Part shown: positions 17,048 to 25,826 of the stretch, piece after piece
Layout of the letters: each line of letters starts with the position of its first letter
Numbering within the stretch: the stretch's first letter is position 1
Source: Alphaproteobacteria bacterium
Lineage (GTDB): Bacteria > Pseudomonadota > Alphaproteobacteria > Rhizobiales > Xanthobacteraceae
Length of the DNA stretch: 51,800 bases
Direction of reading: 5' to 3'
Assembly (NCBI GenBank): GCA_005885285.1
Contig: VAZG01000193.1
Coordinates: 1 to 51,800, forward strand
Program-made: the position numbers and the translations under genes
Notes under the pieces: model-generated
What the model saw: the letters and a program-made list of their open reading frames with translations, nothing else
Told to the model about the DNA's origin: nothing
Databases searched by the model: none

Positions 17048-17470
17048 CAGCTTCTTTCCGTTACCTAACCTGTTGATTAGTATCCCGTCGTCTGCAAGGC
17101 AAATGGTCGAGCACCGCTCGGCAATTGTCCAGCGTGTAATCAATTTGGAGGTCGCAATTTGCTGCGGCTTGATCAGGCGATCCTGCTGCGCTGCTGGAAC
17201 AGCACATCCGGAACGGCTGACGAATTTATGAATGTAGCAGGGCCTGCGACGGAGGTCATCAAATACCTTTTCTCCGCGAGCTGGCGCAAGCCGCCACGCC
17301 TTTGACAATCCCGGAATACCGTCGAACAGTCAATCCAGGTGTCAAAGGGCTCGTAAAGACCCGCCGAGGTTGTGGATGCCCCAATATTCTGCCAAGTTTA
17401 GCGGACGGATATGGGTGAACCCCTGACCCATCGTTCGGGGGGCTTCTCGATTGAAGGACGGTAGACCAGA
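17048..17470. other. Intergenic stretch before the XRE regulator
   Basis: About 420 bp without a gene I can support. It holds the possible N-terminal extension of the small hypothetical gene on the minus strand and, near 17420-17445, a GGGT-N9-ACCC inverted repeat just upstream of the XRE gene that could be an operator. I see no RNA gene or mobile element in it. Confidence 0.4.
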
Positions 17471-17866
17471 ATGAATAAATCAGCGGCAAAGAGGATGAAG
17501 CAGCGCAGTGCCGGCAAGCCCGACATCGAGCTTGGAAAGCGAATTCGGTTGCGGCGCGTCGAGCAGAAAATCTCGCAGGCGGAACTTGGCGACAAGCTTG
17601 GGGTCAGCTTTCAGCAGGTTCAGAAATACGAGAAGGGCGTCAACCGCGTCGGTGCCGCTCGGCTTCAGCAGATCGCCACCGCGCTGGATGTGCCCGTCAC
17701 CTTCTTCTACGACGGCGACGGCAAGGCGCGCGAGGTCGAAAGCCTGCTGTTTCTCGACAGCGCCTTCAGCCTGAGACTGCTTCGGGCCTATAGCAAGATC
17801 AAGGATCAGACCGTGCAGCGTCAACTCGTTTCCCTGATGGAATCGATCGCCGCCAACGAGGACTGA
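17471..17866 (+). CDS. XRE-family helix-turn-helix transcriptional regulator
   Basis: The 131-residue protein has a Cro/CI-type helix-turn-helix at about residues 19-74 (IRLRRVEQKISQAELGDKLG, then VSFQQVQKYEKGVNRVGAARL) and a C-terminal helical part of about 50 residues. This size and the SFQQVQKYEKG recognition segment are typical of a common rhizobial group of small regulators. There is no toxin-like neighbour, so it does not look like an antitoxin. A short inverted repeat just upstream may be its own operator. The target genes are unknown. Confidence 0.88.
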   Translation: MNKSAAKRMKQRSAGKPDIELGKRIRLRRVEQKISQAELGDKLGVSFQQVQKYEKGVNRVGAARLQQIATALDVPVTFFYDGDGKAREVESLLFLDSAFSLRLLRAYSKIKDQTVQRQLVSLMESIAANED

Positions 17867-17905
17867 TACGCAGAATCCGAAGCCCCGCCAGCTTGGCCCG
17901 CATCC

Positions 17906-19555
17906 TCATCTGGCGAGCCTCGGATCAGCCGCGCCGCGGATACGATCGATCAGGGCCGCCGGATCATCCGGTACATGATTGCCACGCCAGGCCACGTGCT
18001 GGTCAGGTCGCGACAGCACCAGCTTCCCCTCATAGCAAGGCTCCTTTCGTTCGAGGTCGAGAACCTTGAGCGGCACGGCCTTGTTGCGCGCCGCCGTCTC
18101 GAGCGCCGCGACATCGACCGCGGCATCGAACCTCAAAAGCGTGAACTCCGGCCCCATCGCGTCGTAGAGCGAACGGCCGTCTTCGCACCAGAAATGCGGT
18201 GTGCGGCATCCGGGAACCGTCGAGGCCGTGTAGCGGTCCATGGTGTAGCGCGGATGTTCCGATCCATCATAGGCGACGATCGGGGAGCGATCGTAGTAGG
18301 TGCCGAAGTTCAGTCCGGCGCAGGCATATTGCTGGACGTTGATCTCGTAGGCGAGCCGGCCGACTTGCTGCCGCGCCCGCTCACCGCGCGGTCCCGCTTC
18401 CTCGATCTCGACGGGTACCGCGCCGCGACGGCGAATCTCGGCCTCGGCATGCGACATCGCAAACCGCGAGACCTGGCTCGTGATCGGCCAGCGCTCCGCT
18501 TCGTAAGCATCGAGAATTGCAAGCGGCGCCCAGCCGTTCAGATGCGCGGATAACAGCCAGGACAGGTTCATGGCATCGGCAATCCCGGCATTCATGCCAT
18601 AGCCGGCATAGGGCACCCAGATATGCGCCGCATCGCCGGCGATGAAGGCAGAACGCTCGCGAAACCTGTTCGCGATCAGGCGACGGCCGAACCAATCTTC
18701 CTTGGAGATGATGTCGTATTTGAAATCCGCGCCGACGCCGAGAATGGTGCGAATGCAGCCGTCGCGGTCGACCGCATCGAAATCGGTCTCGCCCATCTTC
18801 ATGTAGTTATGCACCAGCCAGCGCTCGCGGCCGTCGATCGCGTATACCATGCCGGAGCGCTGCGGGTTGATGGCCCCGGTTCCCCAGGCATTGGCGTGCT
18901 GCTGACGATCGATCAAATCGAGCGAGCGGATAAAGGTCGACTGTACCCGCTGGATGATCGCGTCGCCGGTGAGCTCCGCGCCGATCGCCTTGCGTACAAT
19001 CGAACGCGCGCCGTCGCAACCGATCAGGAACCGGCAGTCGATCCGCCGCACCGCGCCGGTATCGAGATCGCGCAGGCCAACGCTTGCCCCAATATCCTCA
19101 ATCACCACGTCCTCGGCCGCGCCCCGGTTGATGATGCGGATGCGCGGCTGGGCCGCGGCATGCTCGAACAGGATCGGCTCGAGAAAGATCTGATTGATCC
19201 GGTGCGGCGGCTCCGGCGTCGGCCAGTTGCAGTCGGGGCCATCTTTGGCGGTGAAGCGGTCGCGGCGGCAGGGAATCGGAATCCGCGCCAGCTCCTTACC
19301 CGTAAAGGAGGTGCGATAGCTGATGTCGTGCGGATAATCCGCGGGCAACCCGGCGTTGCGCACCTTCTCGGCCAAGCCCAGCCGCCGGAAGATTTCCATG
19401 GTGCGGGCGGCCACGTGATTGCATTTCGGCTCCGGCGGCGCGGCGCGGGCGCGCGTCTCCATAACCGTAACGTCGATGCCGCGCCAGGCGAGATCGATCG
19501 CAAGCGTGAGCCCGACCGGTCCCGCGCCAACGATCAGCACATTGGAGTAAGTCAT
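17906..19555 (-). CDS. FAD-dependent aromatic monooxygenase (PHBH/MhpA type)
   Basis: The 549-residue flavoprotein carries the FAD GxGxxG motif at the N-terminus (VLIVGAGPVGLTLAIDLA), the DG motif in the middle (FLIGCDGARSIVRKAIG), and the second FAD contact (RSAFIAGDAAHIWVPYAGYGMN). It resembles 3-(3-hydroxyphenyl)propionate and resorcinol-type hydroxylases and would hydroxylate a phenolic ring with NAD(P)H and oxygen. Its ATG overlaps the stop of the upstream binding-protein gene (4-bp ATGA-type overlap), so the two are translationally coupled: the binding protein probably captures the aromatic acid that this enzyme attacks. The substrate is unknown. Confidence 0.92.
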   Translation of the reverse strand: MTYSNVLIVGAGPVGLTLAIDLAWRGIDVTVMETRARAAPPEPKCNHVAARTMEIFRRLGLAEKVRNAGLPADYPHDISYRTSFTGKELARIPIPCRRDRFTAKDGPDCNWPTPEPPHRINQIFLEPILFEHAAAQPRIRIINRGAAEDVVIEDIGASVGLRDLDTGAVRRIDCRFLIGCDGARSIVRKAIGAELTGDAIIQRVQSTFIRSLDLIDRQQHANAWGTGAINPQRSGMVYAIDGRERWLVHNYMKMGETDFDAVDRDGCIRTILGVGADFKYDIISKEDWFGRRLIANRFRERSAFIAGDAAHIWVPYAGYGMNAGIADAMNLSWLLSAHLNGWAPLAILDAYEAERWPITSQVSRFAMSHAEAEIRRRGAVPVEIEEAGPRGERARQQVGRLAYEINVQQYACAGLNFGTYYDRSPIVAYDGSEHPRYTMDRYTASTVPGCRTPHFWCEDGRSLYDAMGPEFTLLRFDAAVDVAALETAARNKAVPLKVLDLERKEPCYEGKLVLSRPDQHVAWRGNHVPDDPAALIDRIRGAADPRLAR

Positions 19556-20535
19556 TCCGGCTCGATACCCGAATTGCGCACGACCGCAGCCCAGCGATCG
19601 ACCTCGCTTTTGATGTAGTCCGCGAAACTATCCGGTGTCGATCCCGTCAGCGGCTCGATTGCGATTGCCGTGAGCTTGTTGCGCGTTGCGGGATCGGCAA
19701 GGAGCTTTGCGATCTGCGCAGCCAGGTTGTCGACGATCGCTCGCGGCGTCCCGGCGGGCGCAACGACCCCCTGCCACGCGACGAGTTCGTAACCGGCAAG
19801 GCCGCTTTCGGAGAGCGTCGGAATATCAGGTGCTGCGGCGACGCGCTTTGATGTGGTCACGCCGAGCACCGTGACCTTGCCCTCGCGGATCTGCTGCAAC
19901 GCCGCTTGCAGATCCACCACCATGAAAGGGATGTGGCCGGCGATGACGTCGACCATCGCCGGCACGCTGCCGCGGTAGGGCACGTGGCGGATATCGATAC
20001 CCGCCGCGGTCCTGAGCATCTCGGCGCCGAGATGCTGCGGGCTGCCATTACCGGCCGAGCCGTAAGCCAATCCGGGCTTCGACTTGGCGTAGGCAATGAA
20101 ATCCGACAACGTCTTTGCGGGGACCTCCGGATTGGCGATCAGCGCAAACGGCACCGCGGCCACCAGCGCAATCGGCGCGAAATCCTTGACCGGGTCGTAC
20201 GGCAGCTTCTTGTACAACGTCTTGTTGATGGCAAGCGTGGTCGAGGTCGCCATCAACAGCGTGTAGCCATCGCCCTCCGCCCTTGCGACCTGCTCCGCGC
20301 CAAGCGTGGTCCCGGCGCCCGGCTTGTTTTCGACAATGACGGTGGCGCCAAGCCCGGCCTTGATCTGCTCGGCCACCAGGCGGCCGAGGAAATCGGTCGT
20401 GCCGCCGGCCGGATAAGGCACGATCATCTTGATATTGCGGCTGGGGTAGGCTGCTTGCGCAAACGCCGACGGCGCGATCAGCGCAGCCAGCCCGCCGCCA
20501 CATTCGGCAATCGCCTGGCGGCGCGTCAAGCGCAT
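19552..20535 (-). CDS. Tripartite tricarboxylate transporter substrate-binding protein (Bug family)
   Basis: This periplasmic solute-binding protein of 327 residues has a signal peptide that starts MRLTRRQAIAECGG and ends near APSAFAQA; the twin arginine suggests Tat export. The mature part shows Bug-family marks: IKMIVPYPAGGTTDFLGR, VIVENKPGAGTTLGAEQVA and YGSAGNGSPQHLGAEML. I chose ATG 20535 because GGGAGG is directly upstream; a TTG at 20547 is in frame. No TctA or TctB membrane subunits are encoded nearby, which is common for orphan Bug receptors. The coupling to the flavin monooxygenase suggests an aromatic acid ligand. Confidence 0.9.
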   Translation of the reverse strand: MRLTRRQAIAECGGGLAALIAPSAFAQAAYPSRNIKMIVPYPAGGTTDFLGRLVAEQIKAGLGATVIVENKPGAGTTLGAEQVARAEGDGYTLLMATSTTLAINKTLYKKLPYDPVKDFAPIALVAAVPFALIANPEVPAKTLSDFIAYAKSKPGLAYGSAGNGSPQHLGAEMLRTAAGIDIRHVPYRGSVPAMVDVIAGHIPFMVVDLQAALQQIREGKVTVLGVTTSKRVAAAPDIPTLSESGLAGYELVAWQGVVAPAGTPRAIVDNLAAQIAKLLADPATRNKLTAIAIEPLTGSTPDSFADYIKSEVDRWAAVVRNSGIEPE

Positions 20536-20710
20536 GGAGCCTCCCAAAAGGTTTTGTTCTTGTTCTGGTCGCGAACCATCTTAGCCGTTGCAGCGACATA
20601 TCAAAGCCCGCCACCATCCAATCCTGCTTGTTGCGGGACGGCAACAGCTCCACTAACGACTTACTCTGCACGCAACTCAGAACCCCCAACACTTTGGGCA
20701 GGACATCCCG

Positions 20711-22069
20711 ATGCGAACAATGACGATCGCAGCTTTAGGCGCGATGCTTGCGGGCGCCCCTGCCCTCGGCCAAAGCGCAAATCCGGCCGCGTCCGGCATG
20801 GTGCCGACGCCGGCGAAACCGGCGGCCGCCGTGCCAGCTAAACCGGCGAGTGCGGCAAATCCCGCGCATGTCGCAGCTCCCAAAGCAGTACCGGCTTCGA
20901 CGCCGGAATCGCGCTCGGCGGCGGCGCTCGCGTTGTCGCACGAGCCGACCTTCGACGAAGGCACCGCGGAGCGAATAAAGCAAGCGGCGCTGAGTTATTC
21001 GGATCTGGCGGTGCGCGGCGGCTGGCCGACGATTCCCACCGAGGCGAAGTTCGCCATCGGCGTACAGGGGCCAAACGACGATCTGTTGCGCCAGCGCCTG
21101 ATCATCTCTGGCGACCTTGCTGCCGACAAGACCGCCGGGCCGTTTGACGACAGTGTCGCGGAAGCCGTTAAGCGCTTTCAGATTCGCCACGGACTGGCAT
21201 CGACCGGAACGGTAACGCCACGAACCTTGGCGGCCCTCAACGTCTCCGTACAGAAGCGCGTCAAGCAGCTCGAGGCTTCGCTGCAACGGCTCGAAAACAT
21301 CAATTTTTCATTCGGGCAGCGTTATGTGGTGGTCAATCTCCCCGCGACCTTCGCCGAGGCAGTTGAGAATGACGTGGTGGTGCGGCGCTATCGCGTCATT
21401 GTCGGCAAGACCGAAAAGCCGTCGCCGACCCTGACCGCCGAAATCACCGGTGTCGTGCTCAACCCGACCTGGACCGTGCCGTCGTCGATCGCGAAGACCG
21501 AAATTTCGGCACATATGCGCAAAGACCCCACCTACCTCTCCCGCATGCACATGGACGTGCTCGACGGCCACGACAATCCGATTGATCCGCGATCGGTGGA
21601 TTGGTCCGGCACGCGCACACCGAATTTCACGGTGCGACAGCAAGACGGCGCCTGGAACGCGCTCGGCGCGGTCAAGATCGATATGCCGAATCCCTATTCG
21701 GTCTACATGCACGACACCAACCAGCGCAATCTGTTCAGCGACGACTACCGCTTCGACTCGCACGGCTGCTCGCGCGTCGACAACGTGCGCGACCTCGCGG
21801 CGTGGTTGTTGTCCGAGGAGATGGCGAAATGGAATCGTGCCGCCATCGATGCGGCGATCGCCACCGGGAAGCATCAGGAGATTGCGCTGCCGAACAAGGT
21901 TCCCGTCGCCTGGATCTATCTCACCGCGTGGATGACGAGTGACGAGACGATCCAGTTCCGCAACGACATCTACGATCAGGACGAGCAGCTTTTGGAGGCC
22001 ACCGCCGAAGAAGCCGCGTTCTTCAACCAGGCCGCCAATCATCCGTTGACGGCGCATCTCGCGCAGTAA
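20711..22069 (+). CDS. L,D-transpeptidase with peptidoglycan-binding domain (YcbB/YkuD type)
   Basis: The 452-residue protein has a cleavable signal peptide (cleavage near APALGQS), an Ala/Pro-rich linker at about residues 22-65, a peptidoglycan-binding domain at about residues 145-180 (VAEAVKRFQIRHGLASTG), and a YkuD catalytic domain. The active-site motif is SHGCSRVDN with the nucleophile Cys353 and Arg355; the residue between them is Ser where Val or Ile is usual. It would form 3-3 cross-links or attach proteins to peptidoglycan in the periplasm. Such enzymes matter in Rhizobiales, which rely on L,D-cross-linking. It is divergent from the binding-protein gene. Confidence 0.92.
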   Translation: MRTMTIAALGAMLAGAPALGQSANPAASGMVPTPAKPAAAVPAKPASAANPAHVAAPKAVPASTPESRSAAALALSHEPTFDEGTAERIKQAALSYSDLAVRGGWPTIPTEAKFAIGVQGPNDDLLRQRLIISGDLAADKTAGPFDDSVAEAVKRFQIRHGLASTGTVTPRTLAALNVSVQKRVKQLEASLQRLENINFSFGQRYVVVNLPATFAEAVENDVVVRRYRVIVGKTEKPSPTLTAEITGVVLNPTWTVPSSIAKTEISAHMRKDPTYLSRMHMDVLDGHDNPIDPRSVDWSGTRTPNFTVRQQDGAWNALGAVKIDMPNPYSVYMHDTNQRNLFSDDYRFDSHGCSRVDNVRDLAAWLLSEEMAKWNRAAIDAAIATGKHQEIALPNKVPVAWIYLTAWMTSDETIQFRNDIYDQDEQLLEATAEEAAFFNQAANHPLTAHLAQ

Positions 22070-22173
22070 TTTGTCAGCGAACGATTATTTGCGCGATCCG
22101 CGGCCATTGCGGAGGCATCGAACCAATGCTTCAATCCGAAAGGATTGCTCTCTAATCACCGAAAGCCCCGCCG

Positions 22174-22995
22174 ATGCTGGACATCCCCAATAAAACCGAA
22201 AAATCGTTTGCCGACGGCAAAATCCTGAAGGGCATCACTGAGGGCGTCGGCGTTGTCACCTTCAACAATCCCGAGAAGCGCAACGCCATGTCGCTCGACA
22301 TGTGGGAGGGGTTCGGTCACGCGCTCACTGAGTTGCGCGACGATAGCGAGGTGCGGGTCGTGATCCTGGTCGGCGCCGGCGACAAGGCGTTTGTCTCAGG
22401 CGCCGATATCAGTCAATTCGAGAAGACTCGGCACAACGCGGAAGCCTCCGAAGAATATTCCAAACGCAGCGCCGCGCAGCGTGCATTGCTCGCGAACTAT
22501 CCGAAACCGACCATTGCCTGCATCCGCGGCTTCTGCCTCGGCGGCGGCATGCAGGTCGCGATGATGTCGGACATCCGCATCGCCGCCGAGGACAGCCGGT
22601 TCGGAATCCCGGCGGCCAGGCTCGGCATCGCCTACGGCTATGACGGCCTAAAGCATCTGGTGTCGCTGGTGGGGCCATCCTGGGCGCGGCTGATCATGTA
22701 TACGGGCATGCGGATCGAGTCCGCGGAAGCTTTAAGGATTGGCCTCGTCGACCGCGTCGTACCCGACGCCGAGCTGTGGAATGCGACCATGGAAATCGCT
22801 CGCGCTATTTCCGGCAACGCGCCGCTCGCGATCCAGGCCGCCAAGATTACCATCGCGCAGGTGCTGAAAGACGAAGGCCAGCGCGACATGGAGGCGATCA
22901 AGCAAATCGGCATCGCCTGCATGGACTCCGAGGACTTTCGCGAAGGCCGCCGCGCCTTCATGGAAAAGCGCAAGCCGCAGTTCAAGGGGCGGTAG
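22174..22995 (+). CDS. Enoyl-CoA hydratase/isomerase family protein
   Basis: The 273-residue cytoplasmic protein has the crotonase fold. The oxyanion-hole segments are present: VSGADISQFE near residues 70-80 and RGFCLGGGMQVAMMSD near 112-127. The C-terminal helices (EDFREGRRAFMEKRKPQFKGR) match the family. It lacks an obvious second catalytic Glu at the classical hydratase position, so the exact reaction (hydration, isomerisation or hydrolysis) is open. A 6-bp hairpin with a GAAA loop lies at 22132-22147 in its leader. It is followed 22 bp later by the TrpF-like gene, which may share its transcript. Confidence 0.9.
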   Translation: MLDIPNKTEKSFADGKILKGITEGVGVVTFNNPEKRNAMSLDMWEGFGHALTELRDDSEVRVVILVGAGDKAFVSGADISQFEKTRHNAEASEEYSKRSAAQRALLANYPKPTIACIRGFCLGGGMQVAMMSDIRIAAEDSRFGIPAARLGIAYGYDGLKHLVSLVGPSWARLIMYTGMRIESAEALRIGLVDRVVPDAELWNATMEIARAISGNAPLAIQAAKITIAQVLKDEGQRDMEAIKQIGIACMDSEDFREGRRAFMEKRKPQFKGR

Positions 22996-23017
22996 TAGCC
23001 GACTAAAGTGTCGCTCC

Positions 23018-23680
23018 ATGTTGACGCAGGTCTACGAGGTATCGAGCCCGCCTGAAGCCGATGCGGTATCCAGCTTGGGCGTCGATCATGTCGGAGTGTT
23101 GGTGGGAAACGGTATCTTCCCACGAGAACGCTCGATGCGCGAAGCGACTGCAATCCTGTCGGCAATAAGGACCCCCTCGAAGTCGCTGGCGCTCTTCCTG
23201 TCTGCCGATCTTGCCCTCATCGAGCGGACGGCTCGGGAGCTCCGGCCGGCGATCATTCATCTCGGTGCATCGACTGAACTGCTATGGCCCAAGCACGTCA
23301 TCGACTTGCGAAAAGCGCTTCCAAACGTTCTGTTGATGCGAAGCGTGCCGGTGACGGGACCGGAGAGCATCGCGATCGCCAAGAGCTATGATGGAATCGT
23401 CGATTTCCTGCTGCTTGACAGCCATCGCGCAGGTGACACGCAAATTGGCGCGCTTGGTGTGACCCATGATTGGAACATCAGCCGAAGCATCGTCGAAAAC
23501 GTTCAGACTCCTGTTATCCTGGCTGGCGGACTTGGCCCTGATAATGTCGCCGACGCCATCGTTGCCGTGAGGCCCGCGGGGGTCGATTCCAAGACACAGA
23601 CCGACCTTGGCTCTACCCATACAAAAGATCTGGCCAAAGTCGCGGCCTTCAACAAGGCTGCCAAGGGCGTTATCTGTTAA
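23018..23680 (+). CDS. TrpF-like (phosphoribosylanthranilate isomerase family) protein lacking the catalytic Cys
   Basis: The 220-residue protein has the phosphate-binding C-terminal part of a TrpF TIM barrel (FLLLDSHRAGD near the catalytic Asp, VILAGGLGPDNVADAIVAVRPAGVDSKTQTD). The N-terminus (MLTQVYEVSSPPEADAVSSLG) has no cysteine where true TrpF proteins have the KICG motif, whose Cys is the general base. No tryptophan genes are nearby. It is therefore probably a repurposed paralogue acting on another phosphosugar-like substrate, not the biosynthetic enzyme. It sits 22 bp after the enoyl-CoA hydratase gene on the same strand and ends directly beside a degraded gene scar. Confidence 0.75.
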   Translation: MLTQVYEVSSPPEADAVSSLGVDHVGVLVGNGIFPRERSMREATAILSAIRTPSKSLALFLSADLALIERTARELRPAIIHLGASTELLWPKHVIDLRKALPNVLLMRSVPVTGPESIAIAKSYDGIVDFLLLDSHRAGDTQIGALGVTHDWNISRSIVENVQTPVILAGGLGPDNVADAIVAVRPAGVDSKTQTDLGSTHTKDLAKVAAFNKAAKGVIC

Positions 23681-23696
23681 GAACTTGTTCCGGTCG

Positions 23697-23845
23697 CTAA
23701 AGCGCCGCCAGCACCGCCTTTCGCAATTCCGCGGTGCCGTTTGGCCCCCGAATTCCATCGTCTTGATGCCGTTAGCGTAGGCCTTGTCGACCGCGCGTTC
23801 GATGCGCTCGCCGGCCTCGTTGCGCTTTCCAGGGCCCGGATTGTC
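23697..23845 (-). pseudogene. C-terminal remnant of a LeuB/isocitrate-dehydrogenase-family gene
   Basis: About 150 bp match the last 48 codons of the intact dehydrogenase gene at 25827-26909, in the same orientation and with roughly 85% identity by eye. The peptide GERIERAVDKAYANGIKTMEFGG parallels CERIERAVDKVYADGIKPMEFGG (quoted here in part). A small deletion then shifts the frame, but the end VLAAL-stop is still readable at 23697. The remnant is joined on its upstream side to an immunity-protein fragment. It cannot encode an enzyme. Confidence 0.85.
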
Positions 23846-23941
23846 CGTGGTCGTGATCGAAATCCCGCGGTCGTGCTCCCATTCGCCGTCACAACGGGCA
23901 GCGAACCAGCACGTCAGCTTCGGCAGAAGATCGTTATTCAT
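23834..23941 (-). pseudogene. N-terminal remnant of an Imm53-type immunity protein
   Basis: From the ATG at 23941 the minus strand encodes MNNDLLPKLTCWFAARC followed by DGEWEHDRGISITTTDNPG. This is the conserved start of the Imm53 family (pattern W-x3-C-x-G-x-WEH-x2-GI-x-I-x4-DNPGW), small proteins that neutralise polymorphic toxins. The rest of the protein is lost: the frame passes directly into the LeuB-type remnant. No toxin gene is visible. The family call rests on my recall of the motif, not on a search. Confidence 0.65.
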
Positions 23942-24074
23942 CATTCGCTTGGTCGCGACGAGATCGTGGCAGGTTCGCGGCAAACATGGCAGAGCGCGGG
24001 CGGCTGCCACTCGCAGAAGTAGCGGCGGTCACGCGGGTCTTGTGGTAAGCAGGCCCAAGAGGGGGGAGAACGAG

Positions 24075-25817
24075 GTGCGGCAGAATCTGCAAATACAGCT
24101 TCATCCTGAGCTGTCCGCCAGCGTCGACCTCACGCGGCGGGTTAGCTCCATTGGGCTCGCTGTCGCGGTCGGCATCGTATATTTCGTGGCAGCGCGGCTC
24201 AGCCTTGCTCTCTTGACCAAGCCTGAGGGTGTTGCGGTTTTCTGGCCTGCCGCGGGCGTGTCGGCCGGTGTCCTGATCGCTTTTGGATCGCGCGCGCGAT
24301 GGCCGGTCGTCGCCGGCACCGTCGCTGCGACGATCGCGGCCAATCTCTCCGGCGACCGAAATCTCTGGAGCGCTGTTCTTTTCGCCTTGTGCAATGCGGG
24401 GGAAGCCGTGCTCACGGCATGGCTCATCGAGCATTATTTCGGTTCGGATTTCAGGCTGAACAAGCTGCGCAACGTGCTCGGATTGGCAGCGGCGTCGATC
24501 ATGGGAACCGCTATCTCGGGGGTAGGTGGGGCCGTCACATTCAGACTGTTTCACAGCGAAACGACGCCGATATTGACGACCTGGCAGCACTGGTTCGCAT
24601 CGGACGGGCTGGGAATAATCACGGTTGCACCGTTGCTGATCGAGCTTGCTTCGGCTTCGCGCGACCGGCCGCCGCTGAGTGAACTCGTCGAAGGGGCGCT
24701 GACCGTCGCGGCGTTGGCGCTCGTGAGCGGACTTGCCATTTTCCTGCAGTCGGAGCTTTTGGCCAACGTTGGGCCGGTCGCCGTGTTGTTCGCGCCGCTA
24801 CTGTGGCTTGCGGCGCGTTGCCGGCCGGCTTTCGCCGCAGCGGCCGCATTCATCGTCAGCGTTTCAATCGTTTGGACGACCACTTTTGGCATCGGCTATT
24901 TCGGCAATCCGGATCTTCCAATCGACAAGCGAGTGGTGGCGGCCCAATTGAGCATTCTCCTTGTGACGCTCGGCGCATCGGTTCTTGCTGCGCTGTTTGC
25001 CGAAATCCGCGACAAGAGGAGGTTGGCCGAGGCTGCTCTGCACGCCAGCGAAACACAACGCTATCTCATCGAAACCGAAAGGCTCGCGGCACTCGGCGGC
25101 CTGGTCGCTGGCGTCGCCCACGAAATCTCAAGCCCGATCGGCACCAGCCTCACTGTCGCATCAACGCTGGCGTATCGCAGCGCCGACTTCACGGACCAGA
25201 TCGCCTCAGGTCAGGTGCGGCGCACCCTGCTTGTCGAATTCGCCGATGGCTGTCGCGGGGCCACAGAACAGCTCGTCGCGAACCTGCAGCGCGCTGCCGG
25301 GTTGATTCAATCGTTCAAGCAGGTCGCCGTCGATCGCAGCAGCGACGATCGGCGTGCGTTCGACCTCAAAGTTGCAACTGAACAGGTCATCGCAAGCGTG
25401 CGGTCGCGCCTCTTGAAATCTCAATCTTCACTCGCAATCGAGATAGCCAGCGATATCATTATGGACAGCTTCCCCGGCCCCTACGGGCAGGTGCTGACCA
25501 ACCTCATCTTCAACGCAGTCACCCACGGCTTCACCGACGGTCCGGGCGGACGCATGCTGATCAAGGCGCGCCGGCTTGGCATGGACCAGGTCGAGATCAC
25601 ATTCTCTGATGACGGCAGCGGTATTCCGGACGAGGTGCAGCGTCACGTTTTTAATCCGTTCTTCACCACCAGACGCGCGGAAGGCAGCACCGGGCTGGGC
25701 CTTTACATCGTCTATAATCTCGTGACGCAGCAGCTCGGTGGCAAGATCACGCTCGCCTCCGACCCGGGAAAGGGCACGACCATTTGCATGACACTTCCCC
25801 TGCGCGCCCCCGGTTAG
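24075..25817 (+). CDS. MASE1-domain sensor histidine kinase
   Basis: The 580-residue protein has an N-terminal membrane domain of about eight helices (residues 25-315) of the MASE1 type (LALLTKPEGVAVFWPAAGVSAG; HWFASDGLGIITVAPLL). A short coiled segment leads to the HisKA-type dimerisation domain with His349 in GVAHEISSPIGTSL. The HATPase domain has N-box NLIFNAVTHGF, G1 DDGSGIPDE and G2 GSTGLGLYIV. I chose GTG 24075 because a strong GGGGGAG ribosome site lies upstream; the frame is open to 23784. No response regulator is adjacent. The gene lies exactly between two direct copies of a dehydrogenase 3' end, suggesting insertion or duplication at this place. Confidence 0.9.
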   Translation: MRQNLQIQLHPELSASVDLTRRVSSIGLAVAVGIVYFVAARLSLALLTKPEGVAVFWPAAGVSAGVLIAFGSRARWPVVAGTVAATIAANLSGDRNLWSAVLFALCNAGEAVLTAWLIEHYFGSDFRLNKLRNVLGLAAASIMGTAISGVGGAVTFRLFHSETTPILTTWQHWFASDGLGIITVAPLLIELASASRDRPPLSELVEGALTVAALALVSGLAIFLQSELLANVGPVAVLFAPLLWLAARCRPAFAAAAAFIVSVSIVWTTTFGIGYFGNPDLPIDKRVVAAQLSILLVTLGASVLAALFAEIRDKRRLAEAALHASETQRYLIETERLAALGGLVAGVAHEISSPIGTSLTVASTLAYRSADFTDQIASGQVRRTLLVEFADGCRGATEQLVANLQRAAGLIQSFKQVAVDRSSDDRRAFDLKVATEQVIASVRSRLLKSQSSLAIEIASDIIMDSFPGPYGQVLTNLIFNAVTHGFTDGPGGRMLIKARRLGMDQVEITFSDDGSGIPDEVQRHVFNPFFTTRRAEGSTGLGLYIVYNLVTQQLGGKITLASDPGKGTTICMTLPLRAPG

Positions 25818-25826
25818 GCACCGGCC

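Noticed and set aside
17471..17866. XRE protein as an antitoxin
   Set aside because: There is no toxin-like partner on either side and the protein resembles free-standing rhizobial regulators.
23282..24010. 242-codon minus-strand open frame spanning the immunity and LeuB remnants
   Set aside because: It continues through a frameshifted gene end into sequence antisense to the TrpF-like gene, so it is a chance fusion and not a functional protein.
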